64,000 bases of DNA. Origin: Spirochaetia bacterium UBA5763. Lineage in GTDB: Bacteria > Spirochaetota > UBA4802 > UBA5550. The translations under genes and the position numbers were made by a program. Of the stretch, positions 42,786 to 52,010 are shown one piece after another. The notes beneath the pieces are model-generated. The model had not been told where the DNA came from. It worked only from the letters and a program-made list of their open reading frames with translations, and did not search any database. The DNA lies in assembly GCA_002418835.1 (NCBI GenBank), contig DIEX01000033.1:255154-319153 (forward strand). Direction: 5' to 3'. Within the stretch, counting starts at the first letter, position 1. Every line of letters starts with the position of its first letter.

Positions 42786-43949
42786 TTAGTATTTACTCAT
42801 GTTCAGTTTCATCATTACAGAGATATCTTCCATAAGTGCTTCTACAGATGCGCCGCCTATAGCAAGAACCTTCGCGTCTCTCCAGAATCTCTCAACACCT
42901 GTATCAACAATTGTGCCCACACCGCCGAAGAGCTGGATAGCTTCCCTTGCAACATATTCAGATACTTCAGCACCTTTTATTTTGAGCATGCGCCCGAGTT
43001 TAAGCGGCATCTGGCCCCTGTCTCTCAGATCAGCTGTATAATAAACAAGCGCCCTCAGCGATTCGATTTCACCATACATCTTAACGAGTTTATGCCTTGT
43101 CACCTGGAGTCTGTCATACATGCTCTGCCCGCGCTGCATCCTCTCGTGGCTGTACTTGTAAGCCATTTCATAAGCAGCTTCAGCCATGCCGAGACCCACA
43201 GGACCGCAGCTGAGAAATTCATCAGTTGCACTTACAAAAAGCGCTCTCATGCATCCCCCTGCCGGACCGAGAAGATTTTCTTTCGGGAGTTTCATATTTT
43301 TGAAAGAGATACTCCCTGTTGCGGATCCATGCCAGCCGAGTTTATGTTCATGTTTACCGATTTCAAGTCCGGGTGTCCCTTTTGGAACTATAAATGCGCT
43401 CATACCTTCCCTTGTCACAGGGTCCATTTTTTCTGCTGTTACAGCGAGTATTACATATACATCAGCAACTCCGATGTTGCTCACCAGAACTTTTCCGCCA
43501 TTGATCACCCACTGGTCACCTTCAAGAACAGCCTTTGTTGTATGTTCGATGTGGTTAGCACCACCCGCAGGTTCTGTTGAGCCGCAAGCCAGTATTATTT
43601 CACCTGTTGCAGCAGGAGCAAGATACTTCTTCTTCTGCTCAGGTGTGCCCAGCATGTTAAGAAGCCCGCCAGCGAGAAGTGTGTGCGCTCCCATTGCTAC
43701 TGTTAACACCGGAAGGCTCTTTGCTATCTCTTCGAGAATAAGCGACTGTGTTGTGTGATCTTTACCGAGTCCGCCGAACTCCTCAGCAACTGTTATTCCG
43801 AGAAAGCCAAGCTCCCCTGCTCTCTTAAAAAGCTTTGTCGGGAATTCAGAAGTTCTGTCCACTTCCATGGCAACAGGCTTCACCTCCTGTTCGACAAAGT
43901 CCTTAGCCACGTTGAGCATCAGCTCCCTCTCTTCATTCATGTACCACAT
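42786..43949 (-). CDS. Acyl-CoA dehydrogenase with altered catalytic site
   Basis: A 387-aa flavoprotein that oxidises an acyl-CoA and passes electrons to ETF. The fold marks are clear (EEFGGLGKDHTTQSLILEEI, ACGSTEPAGGAN, LGWHGSATGSI, IQLFGGVGT). However, the usual catalytic glutamate in the YEGT motif near the C-terminus is missing; AIGGAS aligns there. Some family members (isovaleryl-CoA, cyclohexanecarboxyl-CoA dehydrogenases) use a different base. GGAGG precedes the ATG. The genes for its electron acceptors (fixX, fixC, etfA, etfB) lie directly upstream. Confidence 0.86.
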   Translation of the reverse strand: MWYMNEERELMLNVAKDFVEQEVKPVAMEVDRTSEFPTKLFKRAGELGFLGITVAEEFGGLGKDHTTQSLILEEIAKSLPVLTVAMGAHTLLAGGLLNMLGTPEQKKKYLAPAATGEIILACGSTEPAGGANHIEHTTKAVLEGDQWVINGGKVLVSNIGVADVYVILAVTAEKMDPVTREGMSAFIVPKGTPGLEIGKHEHKLGWHGSATGSISFKNMKLPKENLLGPAGGCMRALFVSATDEFLSCGPVGLGMAEAAYEMAYKYSHERMQRGQSMYDRLQVTRHKLVKMYGEIESLRALVYYTADLRDRGQMPLKLGRMLKIKGAEVSEYVAREAIQLFGGVGTIVDTGVERFWRDAKVLAIGGASVEALMEDISVMMKLNMSKY

Positions 43950-44006
43950 AATAAAAATCCTCCGCTTAATTTATACTTTGATTTATTGAATACAGTTAAT
44001 AACCGG

Positions 44007-44303
44007 TCAGCCATGCCTGTAGCTGACGCCGAAAGTCCCCCTGGGATATTCCCATTTTGTTATCCCCTTCTCTTTGCAAACAACTCTGCATGTGCCGCAC
44101 TCAAGGCATCCGGCGTAATCAAAAGTGATGTCGCCGTTCTTATCGAGCTTATAGAGCACAGCCGAACACACAACAAGGCAGGGTTTTGATTTGCACTTTG
44201 TCCGGCATATCTCCTTATCGAGTACGATATGTGGTTCCTCCTCATCCACCTCAAACCTGTTGAGGCTCAGGAGTTCCGCTGCTTCCATCTGCTGAATACT
44301 CAT
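44007..44303 (-). CDS. fixX: FixX-like ferredoxin
   Basis: A 98-aa iron-sulfur protein with CRTKCKSKPCLVVC and CLECGTCRVVC cysteines, typical of FixX, the small partner of FixC. It starts inside the end of fixC (ATG at 44301-44303, 4-bp overlap). In FixABCX complexes it helps pass electrons between the ETF:quinone oxidoreductase and its partners. It ends 57 bp before the acyl-CoA dehydrogenase gene. Confidence 0.9.
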   Translation of the reverse strand: MSIQQMEAAELLSLNRFEVDEEEPHIVLDKEICRTKCKSKPCLVVCSAVLYKLDKNGDITFDYAGCLECGTCRVVCKEKGITKWEYPRGTFGVSYRHG

Positions 44304-45583
44304 ATTGATCTGTACCCCCTTATTCCATCCTTAACAAGCTGCCACAGGGACACTTTGTTATCCTTCAGCACTCCCCAAATTCCTTTCTTAATGCTCACGG
44401 GAGTTTCTCCGGAGATGCTGTACATTTTATTGAACACACCGCTTGCTACCTTCGGATATGTTTCATAAAGTCTGTGTATCTCAAGGAGATCAAAGTAACC
44501 GTCAACAGCCTTCATAGACGGCAGCAGTTTGATATTATTCAGTTCCTCAAAATACGCAGGTCCCGGATTCTTCCCGCTTATCACAGCACGCGCGGCAGCA
44601 ACTCCGCTTACTATGGCGAGATCTATTCCACGTATTGTATAACCGATGTTTAGAACAAAACCCGCAGCTTCACCAATCACCATGAGTCCGTCACGGTAAA
44701 GCTTCTTCGGTATTCCGCGATAACCCTCTTCACGAACAAGGTGAGCACCGTACTCCACAGTCTTTCCACCCTCGATGAGCGGGTATATTGACGGGTGCAT
44801 TTTGAGATCCTGGAATATATCATGCACCTGCCTTCCGTGAGAAGCCGCCTCTGATGGTGTAAATACACATCCGAGGGAAATGCTCTCATTGTTAGTGTAG
44901 AGGAATCCCCCTCCGTGGATACCCTCTGTGCAGCCAAGCATCAGCAGGCTTGCCCCTTCGCCGGATTTCAGATGAAACCTTTCTTCAATTGTCTTTGCAG
45001 GGAGTTCAATGATCTCCTTAACACCAACACCGATTGTCTTATCTGAAAGCTCAGGAACAAGGCCTGCCTGCCGCGCGATCATTGAATTCACACCATCAGC
45101 AGCAATCACAAGATCAGCGAACATCTCATCACCGCCCGCTTTTACACCTGTTATGCGGCCGGCTTCTTCAATGAGCCCGTCAACCTTGATGCCGCATGCT
45201 ATAACAGCCCCCTGTTCTTCGGCTTTAGAGGCAAACCATTCGTCAAATACCGCACGCAGTATTGTGAATGACTGAGGCATCTCGCCGCTTTTATTAAATG
45301 CCGGATTTGAATAATCTATTGTAATAGACTGCTCTCCGGCCATCATCATAATCTGTTCGTGTGTGACCTTTCTCTCAAGCGCGGCATCTTCCCACAGTCC
45401 CGGCTCAACAAGATCAAGAGCGTAAGTATAGAACCTGCCGCCTGTGACATTCTTGCTTCCGGCTGCTGTGCCGCGCTCAATCACAAGGACATTTTTCCCC
45501 TCTTTAGCGAGGGTATAGGCACAGGCAGTTCCTGCAGGGCCTGCCCCGATTATAATTACATCAAATTTATCCTCTCCGCTCAT
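44300..45583 (-). CDS. fixC: FixC-type ETF:quinone oxidoreductase
   Basis: A 427-aa FAD protein with the dinucleotide fold DVIIIGAGPAGTACAYTL at the start, FAD contacts (VIAADGVNSMIARQAG) and the late GEAAGFVLNIGYTIRGIDLA. It links ETF to the membrane quinone pool. I start it at the ATG at 45581-45583 because GGAG lies eight bases upstream; the frame extends to a GTG at 45592. It overlaps fixX and follows etfA by 13 bp. Confidence 0.9.
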   Translation of the reverse strand: MSGEDKFDVIIIGAGPAGTACAYTLAKEGKNVLVIERGTAAGSKNVTGGRFYTYALDLVEPGLWEDAALERKVTHEQIMMMAGEQSITIDYSNPAFNKSGEMPQSFTILRAVFDEWFASKAEEQGAVIACGIKVDGLIEEAGRITGVKAGGDEMFADLVIAADGVNSMIARQAGLVPELSDKTIGVGVKEIIELPAKTIEERFHLKSGEGASLLMLGCTEGIHGGGFLYTNNESISLGCVFTPSEAASHGRQVHDIFQDLKMHPSIYPLIEGGKTVEYGAHLVREEGYRGIPKKLYRDGLMVIGEAAGFVLNIGYTIRGIDLAIVSGVAAARAVISGKNPGPAYFEELNNIKLLPSMKAVDGYFDLLEIHRLYETYPKVASGVFNKMYSISGETPVSIKKGIWGVLKDNKVSLWQLVKDGIRGYRSI

Positions 45584-45596
45584 GCTGCACACTCCA

Positions 45597-46517
45597 TCAT
45601 ATATTCTTTATAGCGTCAGCAAGCAGAGGCGCAATTTCATAGAGGTCTCCCACTATCCCGTAATCAGAGACGCCGAAGATCGTTGCCTTCTCATTATTAT
45701 TTACACCGACAATAATTTTTGAATCGCGGACTCCGAAAGTATGCTGGATCTGCCCTGAAACACCGAGTGCGATATAGAGATCCGGTTTTACAACTGCGCC
45801 TGAAATCCCGATATAAGTTTCAGCCGGCATCCAGCCTCTGTCCTCTGCAATACATCTTGTACACCCGACTTCAGCGCCCAGGGCTTCTGCGAGTTTGTGC
45901 GCAATGACGAGGTCCTCTTTTTTATCAAAGCCCATCCCTACACAGACAATTCTTCCGGCTTTTGAAAGGTCAGCACCCTCTTTAACAATTGGCGAAGAAC
46001 CTGTAATTTTTATCCTGGGATCCGTATCAACAGTCATTGACACAACAACACTCTTTACAGAATCATTGTTCACAGCAGCATATCTGCCGGATGGAACTGT
46101 TATCACTGTTAGTCCCTTCCCCTCTTCAACCTGTTCAGTCAGCCCGCCATACATATATCTCGCGGCACTGATTTTGCCGTTACAGAAATTCACACTGCCG
46201 GCTTCACTTATAAGTCCCGCCTTCATTTTCGCGGCAACCTGAGCTGCTATATCACGGCCTCTCACTGTTGCACCCGCAAGAAACAGAGATGCATCCTGGT
46301 CTGTTAATAATTTGGCGATAGCGCCTGAATAACTCTCCGCTGCATGGTTCTGCCCTTTAAGAACAAAGATTGTATCCGGCCCGTATTTCGCCAGTTCTGA
46401 TCCCTGCTGATCACTCATAGTGACAGCACAGACCTCCTGCTCTGAAGTGCGCGCAAGGGCAATAAGCTCTCCACAAAGTTCCGTATTATCTGAATAAACA
46501 TAAACACCGGCCATCAC
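45597..46517 (-). CDS. etfA: Electron transfer flavoprotein alpha subunit (FixB-like)
   Basis: A 306-aa ETF alpha subunit. The C-terminal FAD domain is recognisable: CVGMGFDKKED, EVGCTRCIAEDRGW, and GVSGQIQHTFGVRDSKIIVG. It starts at 46517, 4 bp inside the end of etfB. With EtfB, FixC and FixX it forms either a classical ETF or a bifurcating Fix complex; the sequence alone cannot decide. Confidence 0.93.
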   Translation of the reverse strand: MMAGVYVYSDNTELCGELIALARTSEQEVCAVTMSDQQGSELAKYGPDTIFVLKGQNHAAESYSGAIAKLLTDQDASLFLAGATVRGRDIAAQVAAKMKAGLISEAGSVNFCNGKISAARYMYGGLTEQVEEGKGLTVITVPSGRYAAVNNDSVKSVVVSMTVDTDPRIKITGSSPIVKEGADLSKAGRIVCVGMGFDKKEDLVIAHKLAEALGAEVGCTRCIAEDRGWMPAETYIGISGAVVKPDLYIALGVSGQIQHTFGVRDSKIIVGVNNNEKATIFGVSDYGIVGDLYEIAPLLADAIKNI

Positions 46518-47293
46518 AGCACCCCCTCTTTCTTTAAAGCCGCCACAAGGGCAGTAACTTTTTCTTTTGCGTCTCCCTCATTAATTAAAATTTTCTTTCG
46601 CGACATGGAACATCCTTTGAATGAAACAACATCGGTTTTTCTTGATGTGTCTCCATCTTCAAGATCCAGATCCTGAATTTTAAATTCCGTTACCGGTTTC
46701 TTCCCCCCTTCAAGTACAGCCTTAAGCCCTGGAATTGGTGCAGGGTTAATCTCAGGGAGCACTGTAACAACAGCAGGAAGATCCGCTTCAACCTGTTCGA
46801 GAGAATCTTCAAGTTTTCTCACTGCATAAAGTCTGCTCCCTTCGATCCTCATTTCTTTTACAAAAGAGATTACAGGGATATCCAGTAATGCCCCGATTCT
46901 CGGACCCACCTGGTGAGCATATGTATCAGCAGCACCTTCTCCGCACACAATGAGACTGTAGCTGCCGATCTTTCTGATTGCTGCTGCCAGCATATTAGCG
47001 GTAACAAATCCATCAGCATTTTCAGCAGATACATCATTTACCCAGAAGGCCTGTTTCGGGCCGCGTGAAAGGGCATCCTTCAGTGCTGTCTTGGCATCAT
47101 TCGATCCGAAAGTAAGAGCAATTGTTTCACTGCCAGCGGATTCCGAGGCAATCCTTGCGGCCTCAATGGCATTTCTGTCGTAGTCGCTAATCTTCCCTTT
47201 CGCTTTGCTTAGATCAACGGCCAGTGTTGCGGGATCAATTCTGAGATCGTCTTCAGCCTTGACCCATTTAAAGCATACAATTACATTTGACAT
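46514..47293 (-). CDS. etfB: Electron transfer flavoprotein beta subunit (FixA-like)
   Basis: A 259-aa ETF beta subunit (NVIVCFKWVKAEDDLRI, SDYDRNAIEAARIA, TYAHQVGPRIGALLDIP, ADLPAVVTVLPEINPAPIP). I chose the ATG at 47291-47293 because GAGGT lies upstream and the product then starts with the usual strand; the frame extends 30 bases further. First gene of the acyl-CoA operon, about 120 bp from a sigma-54 promoter. Confidence 0.93.
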   Translation of the reverse strand: MSNVIVCFKWVKAEDDLRIDPATLAVDLSKAKGKISDYDRNAIEAARIASESAGSETIALTFGSNDAKTALKDALSRGPKQAFWVNDVSAENADGFVTANMLAAAIRKIGSYSLIVCGEGAADTYAHQVGPRIGALLDIPVISFVKEMRIEGSRLYAVRKLEDSLEQVEADLPAVVTVLPEINPAPIPGLKAVLEGGKKPVTEFKIQDLDLEDGDTSRKTDVVSFKGCSMSRKKILINEGDAKEKVTALVAALKKEGVL

Positions 47294-47413
47294 ATTTAAC
47301 CTCATTGCAGTTTTCACTCTCACTGAAAGCCTGGACTGCTTCGATTTTTTAGATTCACATCAACCGTACAAAAAAATCATACCGGACTGATTCTGCTTCA
47401 TGTTGTATTCAAA

Positions 47414-47430
47414 TGCATTTTCCGTGCCAA
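47414..47430 (-). promoter_or_regulatory. Sigma-54 (-24/-12) promoter of the etf-acyl-CoA operon
   Basis: The minus strand reads TTGGCAC, five bases (GGAAA), then ATGCA; the consensus is TTGGCAC-N5-TTGCA, so there is one mismatch and the essential GG and GC are kept with the right spacing. It points towards etfB, whose start is about 120 bp away, and a sigma-54 activator is encoded divergently next to it. Confidence 0.75.
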
Positions 47431-47532
47431 AAATTTTAATGAAGAAACGCCGGAGAAGATACTACATACTGCGGGCTAAAGAAGCTGAGGAGTAATTAAA
47501 TCAGTAGCAGTATATACTCAACCCGCAATATA

Positions 47533-47699
47533 TTGCGCAGAAACTGAACAACAGACAGCATTACCACTTCTTATAATCAGATAAATAAATTATAATTTGG
47601 CTGAATTTATTTTACGGAGTTCACGCTGCCTCCCTGTTGCTAAAACCGGATTAAACTATGCGCAGAATAATAACAACTGTTGTGTTTCAGTTCTGCGCA
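47533..47699. promoter_or_regulatory. Candidate enhancer sites with TGCGCAGAA motifs
   Basis: TGCGCAGAA occurs at 47534-47542 and 47659-47667, and reversed at 47691-47699. The 22-base sequence at 47533-47554 is repeated in reverse complement at 47677-47699 with small gaps. The motifs lie 100-290 bp upstream of the -24/-12 promoter, the usual distance for activator binding. Binding by the adjacent activator is inferred. Confidence 0.6.
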
Positions 47700-47894
47700 C
47701 TGCTCAATTTCTGAACAATCTCATTCGACAAAAAACACTAATATAAAATGTTTCCGGAGTGACTGTTCATCTGTTTGCAGATCATCAGAAAAAATTTTTC
47801 AATTTTTTTTAAAAGACTCAGCCATTTTAAAAAATGCTTGTCGGCAATTTCCTTTGCTTTATCTTATTGTTCAGTAGACTTGGGGATTGATATT

Positions 47895-49865
47895 ATGCAG
47901 ACTTATTACGATCAGATAAAGAAAGCATGGGAACATTTTATAAAGACCGGCAATATTGATAAAGATGTCATAAGGCCCGAACTTGCAGAATCCTGGGTAA
48001 AAGTATACCAGCGCAACCTCCTTGACTATACTCCCAAGCTCCTTACTGAAGAAGAAGTCATTTCCAGGCGTGCAAAAAACCGCAAACTCATTGAAAAATC
48101 AATTCCTGTAATGAGAGATATAAATGAAGTTCTCTCAGGTATTTCGGACTCTTATGTTGTTGCACTCTTCGATGACCAGGGTGATGTCATTGAGTTAATA
48201 GATAAAGGGAATGACGTGATCAAACTCGGCCACCGTTGTCACGAAATGAACGGCACAATCAGCGCCCTCGGAATAGCCATCCGGACAGGGCAGCTTGCAG
48301 AAACAATCGGCCTTGAAAACCTCCATGAACATGCCCGGAACTGGCATGAAGTCGGGTCTGCAATTTTTAATTACAGCAGAAGCATAGCCGGATTCTTCGC
48401 AGTAGTAAACCTCAACGGCAGCCTCCCTGCAATAAAATCGATGGTTTCACTGGGCACAAGACTCATAGAAGCGGAACTCATGAAAGAGCAGTTCTCCGAT
48501 TACAACACGCCGATTCTTTTAAATATTATTTCACAGATTGCAGTAGGCATTGATGAATCCGGAAAAATAGTTACAGCTAACCAGAAATTCACAGACCAGG
48601 CCGGAGTAACACTCCGCGAAGCAATCGGCAGAGATGCAACTGATTTTATTTCAGGGAACTCAAAACTGGCAAGCCTTCTAATACCCTCAGGTGATATTAA
48701 CGAGCTTAAGAATGTTATAATAACAAATATCAGCTCACCCGAAGGTGAATCCCCAACAGGATTATACACTGTTATCCGCAGGATAGTTATGGATGACAAA
48801 AACAGGCCTGTGAGCCTTCTGATCTTTGAGGATGATTCCGTCTCTCCATTAAAAAAAAGCCCCATCCGCGACAGGCAGTTATTTTTTTCTGCCATTACAT
48901 TTGACCAGATTGTAGGTGAAAGCGAAGAGTTCATCAAGGTTAAGAATGCGGCAATCCGTGTTGCGAAATCTGCTTTTAATATTCTGATAGAAGGTGAAAG
49001 CGGAACAGGGAAAGAACTTATTGCCCAGGCCATCCACATGGAGAGCGGCGCAACGGGGCCGTTTATAGCAATAAACTGCGGTTCAATACCGAAGGATCTT
49101 TTACAGAGCGAACTCTTCGGCTATGAGGAGGGTTCATTCACAGGCGCGCAGAAAGGGGGGAAACCGGGAAAGTTCGAGCTTGCAGACGGCGGCACCCTGT
49201 TCCTTGATGAGATCGGAGAGATGCCGAAGGAGATGCAGGTGAGCCTGCTCCGTTTCCTTCAGGACAAAATTATTGTACGAATCGGAGGTTCGAGATTCAA
49301 ACGTGTTGATGTGCGCATAATAGCTGCGACAAACAGGAACCTCGCAGAGGAAGTTGCAATCGGTAACTTCAGGGAGGACCTCTACTACAGAATAAATGTA
49401 ATCCAGTTGCTTCTCCCCCCTCTGAGAAGCAGGAGAAGCGATATACCTCTTCTTGCAAAGCATATGCTGAAAATTATCTGGAAGCAGTTTGAGACAGAGA
49501 AGAAGACCCTCTCACCGGAAGCAATTGATATGCTCACTGCCTACAACTGGCCCGGCAATGTCCGTGAACTGAAGAATGTAATTGAGCGGGCATTTGTATT
49601 TTCTGAAAATGCGATCATAACACCGGACTGCCTACCCTCTTACATGCATGAGATAAAAACTTCCGGCAGTGACGGGATTCCTGAAAACATAGAAATCCCG
49701 GATACCGTAAAACTTTCAGGAAACCTTAAAAGTAATGAATTGGCCGTAATCACTGAATGTCTTAAGAACAATAATTTCAATATATCGAAGGCGGCTCAGG
49801 AACTGGGAATTGCAAGGAACACCCTGTATAAAAAAATGGTGGACTTCGGGATCAGGAAGCCGTGA
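47895..49865 (+). CDS. Sigma-54-dependent transcriptional activator, AcoR-like
   Basis: A 656-aa activator in three parts: an N-terminal sensor of about 220 residues resembling AcoR-type GAF regions, followed by a PAS-like segment (IAVGIDESGKIVTANQKF); a AAA+ domain with Walker A GESGTGKE (367-374), GSFTGA (413-418, a common variant of GAFTGA) and Walker B TLFLDEIGE; and a C-terminal Fis helix-turn-helix (NFNISKAAQELGIARNTLYKK). I start it at 47895, where GGGGA precedes the ATG; the frame is open to 47775. It is divergent from the etf-acyl-CoA operon, which it probably switches on in response to a small molecule. Its stop abuts the WG-repeat gene. Confidence 0.9.
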   Translation: MQTYYDQIKKAWEHFIKTGNIDKDVIRPELAESWVKVYQRNLLDYTPKLLTEEEVISRRAKNRKLIEKSIPVMRDINEVLSGISDSYVVALFDDQGDVIELIDKGNDVIKLGHRCHEMNGTISALGIAIRTGQLAETIGLENLHEHARNWHEVGSAIFNYSRSIAGFFAVVNLNGSLPAIKSMVSLGTRLIEAELMKEQFSDYNTPILLNIISQIAVGIDESGKIVTANQKFTDQAGVTLREAIGRDATDFISGNSKLASLLIPSGDINELKNVIITNISSPEGESPTGLYTVIRRIVMDDKNRPVSLLIFEDDSVSPLKKSPIRDRQLFFSAITFDQIVGESEEFIKVKNAAIRVAKSAFNILIEGESGTGKELIAQAIHMESGATGPFIAINCGSIPKDLLQSELFGYEEGSFTGAQKGGKPGKFELADGGTLFLDEIGEMPKEMQVSLLRFLQDKIIVRIGGSRFKRVDVRIIAATNRNLAEEVAIGNFREDLYYRINVIQLLLPPLRSRRSDIPLLAKHMLKIIWKQFETEKKTLSPEAIDMLTAYNWPGNVRELKNVIERAFVFSENAIITPDCLPSYMHEIKTSGSDGIPENIEIPDTVKLSGNLKSNELAVITECLKNNNFNISKAAQELGIARNTLYKKMVDFGIRKP

Positions 49866-51248
49866 TCACTTGCTGAAATGCCTCCCCCCCGGTTCAAAAT
49901 AAATTTTCTTTCTGTTAAAACTCCCCTCAAACAATCCCGGATAATTCAATGACCTCGTAATATCATCATATTCAGCATCTTCAACCATCACTCCGATCTT
50001 ATTTATAATACCATATAATCCGTTCTTCTTCACTATAGCATAGCCCCCTTCAAACCGCCCTGCCTCATCGAAGACCATACTTATAACCATCTCTCCCTGG
50101 TGATTAATGTAGCCCATGACCTTCCCTCTGCCGTAACCACCTGTCCTCCCTGCGGGGAGGAGACCTTCACCCTCTTCTCCTGTTGCATTATACTCCTTCT
50201 TCGGTTTAAAAAGCTCCCACCCTTTATCATCCAGAAGTGTGAGCCCTATGGTCTTTCCTCCGCTCCCTTTCTCTTCTATCTCCTTAAAAGCCGGGATATA
50301 TCCGCTGTTCCCTGAACCTATCATGTAGTACTCAGTGTGTGCAATAGTTTCACCACGCAGTGAAAGCATCCCCCACTTACCTCCGGATGAAACAATGAAA
50401 TAATTCTGCTTTGCCTGCATCTCCTCTGCCAGCGAACCATCACCGCCCCCCACATTGTCATACTGCGCAGCAACAATAATTTTCCCCTGGCCATTCATGA
50501 TTCCCCATTTTCCATTCTTCTGAAAACATGCAGTTCCGTCAGGTTTAATGTTTCTGATATTGTCATATATAGGGAGAGAGAATACCGCACCATCCGGATT
50601 CAGGTAACCCCACTTCTTCCCGTTCTGAATCATCATAAACCCATTAGCTGCGGGATAAATGACATCATAACTCTCTTTAATCACAGGACTCCCACCGCTG
50701 TTATAGAGATGATGTTTACCGGAGAGAAATGTTCCCTCTGCAGCAGCATCAGCAACTATAAACAGCCCGTTCCCCGCAGGCTTAATATCTCCATATATTA
50801 CAGGGAGTATAATCTTTCCTTTATCATCCATTAGCCCATACTTATAATCTTTTGAAATAACAGCAGCGCCTTTCTGATAATGGTTTATTGTATAGTCAGT
50901 GAATGATACAACCTGGTTTGCGGCAGAATCAACAACTGTATACCGCGCATCCTTAGCCATAACTGCATAACCTTTGTTAAATGAAGTTGAGAAAGTGTAA
51001 ACCGGATGAATTACTGTTTTACCGCTTTTATCAATAAACCCATATTTGCCCTTTACATAAACAGAAGCCATTCCATCGATCATGTCACCGCATGCATCGA
51101 ATTGAGGCTTAACTATAGTTTTCAGATCCCTGTCAGCATACCCGCATTTATCACCGTCCCGGTATGGCACAAGCGAGGCATGGTCAGCATACAATACAGA
51201 AAAAAGAAATGACGACATTATTACAAAAGCTGCTGTTATTTTTTTCAT
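49866..51248 (-). CDS. Exported WG-repeat protein
   Basis: A 460-aa protein with a signal sequence (KKITAAFVIMSSFLFSVLYA) and about eight WG (KWG) repeats of the form K-x-G-hydrophobic-(D/N)-x-x-G, for example KYGFIDKSG, KYGLMDDKG, KWGYLNPDG, KWGIMNGQG and LYGIINKIG. WG repeats were first named from Leptospira and form beta-rich modules that probably bind proteins; the exact role is unknown. It is probably periplasmic or surface-exposed. Its stop directly abuts that of the sigma-54 activator. Confidence 0.85.
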   Translation of the reverse strand: MKKITAAFVIMSSFLFSVLYADHASLVPYRDGDKCGYADRDLKTIVKPQFDACGDMIDGMASVYVKGKYGFIDKSGKTVIHPVYTFSTSFNKGYAVMAKDARYTVVDSAANQVVSFTDYTINHYQKGAAVISKDYKYGLMDDKGKIILPVIYGDIKPAGNGLFIVADAAAEGTFLSGKHHLYNSGGSPVIKESYDVIYPAANGFMMIQNGKKWGYLNPDGAVFSLPIYDNIRNIKPDGTACFQKNGKWGIMNGQGKIIVAAQYDNVGGGDGSLAEEMQAKQNYFIVSSGGKWGMLSLRGETIAHTEYYMIGSGNSGYIPAFKEIEEKGSGGKTIGLTLLDDKGWELFKPKKEYNATGEEGEGLLPAGRTGGYGRGKVMGYINHQGEMVISMVFDEAGRFEGGYAIVKKNGLYGIINKIGVMVEDAEYDDITRSLNYPGLFEGSFNRKKIYFEPGGRHFSK

Positions 51249-51394
51249 AAAATCCCCCGGTGATTAATCAGTTATAATATCTATTTTTAAAAATGCAAAT
51301 CTTTTAAGAGCCTTATAATCATTGACATGACGAAGAACTATCATTTTATAACGAGTAACTGAATATTTAAAACCAGTTAACCGGAGTAATACAG

Positions 51395-51937
51395 ATGTCA
51401 GCAAACCACTCAACGCACTCTTCGAATATTTTAAAATTCTGCCCTTCATGCGGAGGAGATAATTTTTCATTCAACGGAGAAAAACTTTTTACATGCCGGG
51501 ACTGCTCTTTCATTTACTATATTAATCCCGCACCCGCTGTGGCAGTTATTATTGAAGCGCAGGATGGAAGGATTGTTGTTACCAGGAGAAAGCACGAACC
51601 CCGCGCCGGTTACCTCGACTTACCCGGCGGATTTGTTGACATGATGGAGAGCGCTGAAGATGCGGCTAAGCGGGAAATAATGGAGGAGCTTGGCATTACG
51701 GTAAAAAATCTCAAATACATAGGCTCATCGCCAAATGAGTATATTTTCAAAGGATTAAGCTACTTTACCTGTGACATGGGATTTGTATGTGAATCCGATA
51801 ATCTTTCACAGATCCTCCCTGCTGACGATGTAAGCGAAGCATTCCTGATGAGGCCGGAGGATATTGACCGCAGTGAAATCGGTTTCCCTTCAATGGAAAG
51901 AATACTCGGTGTCTACCTGAGCCTTAAACATAAATAA
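51395..51937 (+). CDS. Nudix hydrolase with N-terminal zinc ribbon
   Basis: A 180-aa protein. A zinc ribbon (CPSCGGDNF ... CRDCSF) at about 17-40 precedes a Nudix domain with the box GGFVDMMESAEDAAKREIME followed by ELGI, keeping the catalytic REIMEE glutamates. Zinc-ribbon Nudix enzymes include NADH pyrophosphatases, but the defining SQPWPFPxS segment is not seen, so the substrate is open. The ATG follows CCGGAG. Confidence 0.85.
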   Translation: MSANHSTHSSNILKFCPSCGGDNFSFNGEKLFTCRDCSFIYYINPAPAVAVIIEAQDGRIVVTRRKHEPRAGYLDLPGGFVDMMESAEDAAKREIMEELGITVKNLKYIGSSPNEYIFKGLSYFTCDMGFVCESDNLSQILPADDVSEAFLMRPEDIDRSEIGFPSMERILGVYLSLKHK

Positions 51938-52010
51938 AAAACTCAACTTAACGGGGCGGAAAAGGAAGCCTGATGCCGGTAATAATTGATTCAGCAAACC
52001 TTAAAAATTT

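Larger units (their letters stand above)
47294..47894. other. Regulatory gap between the etf operon and its activator
   Basis: About 600 bp between divergent genes, with no gene of its own. It contains the sigma-54 promoter at 47414-47430 and three TGCGCAGAA motifs with a long inverted repeat at 47533-47699, a classical layout for a bacterial enhancer region. Confidence 0.65.
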
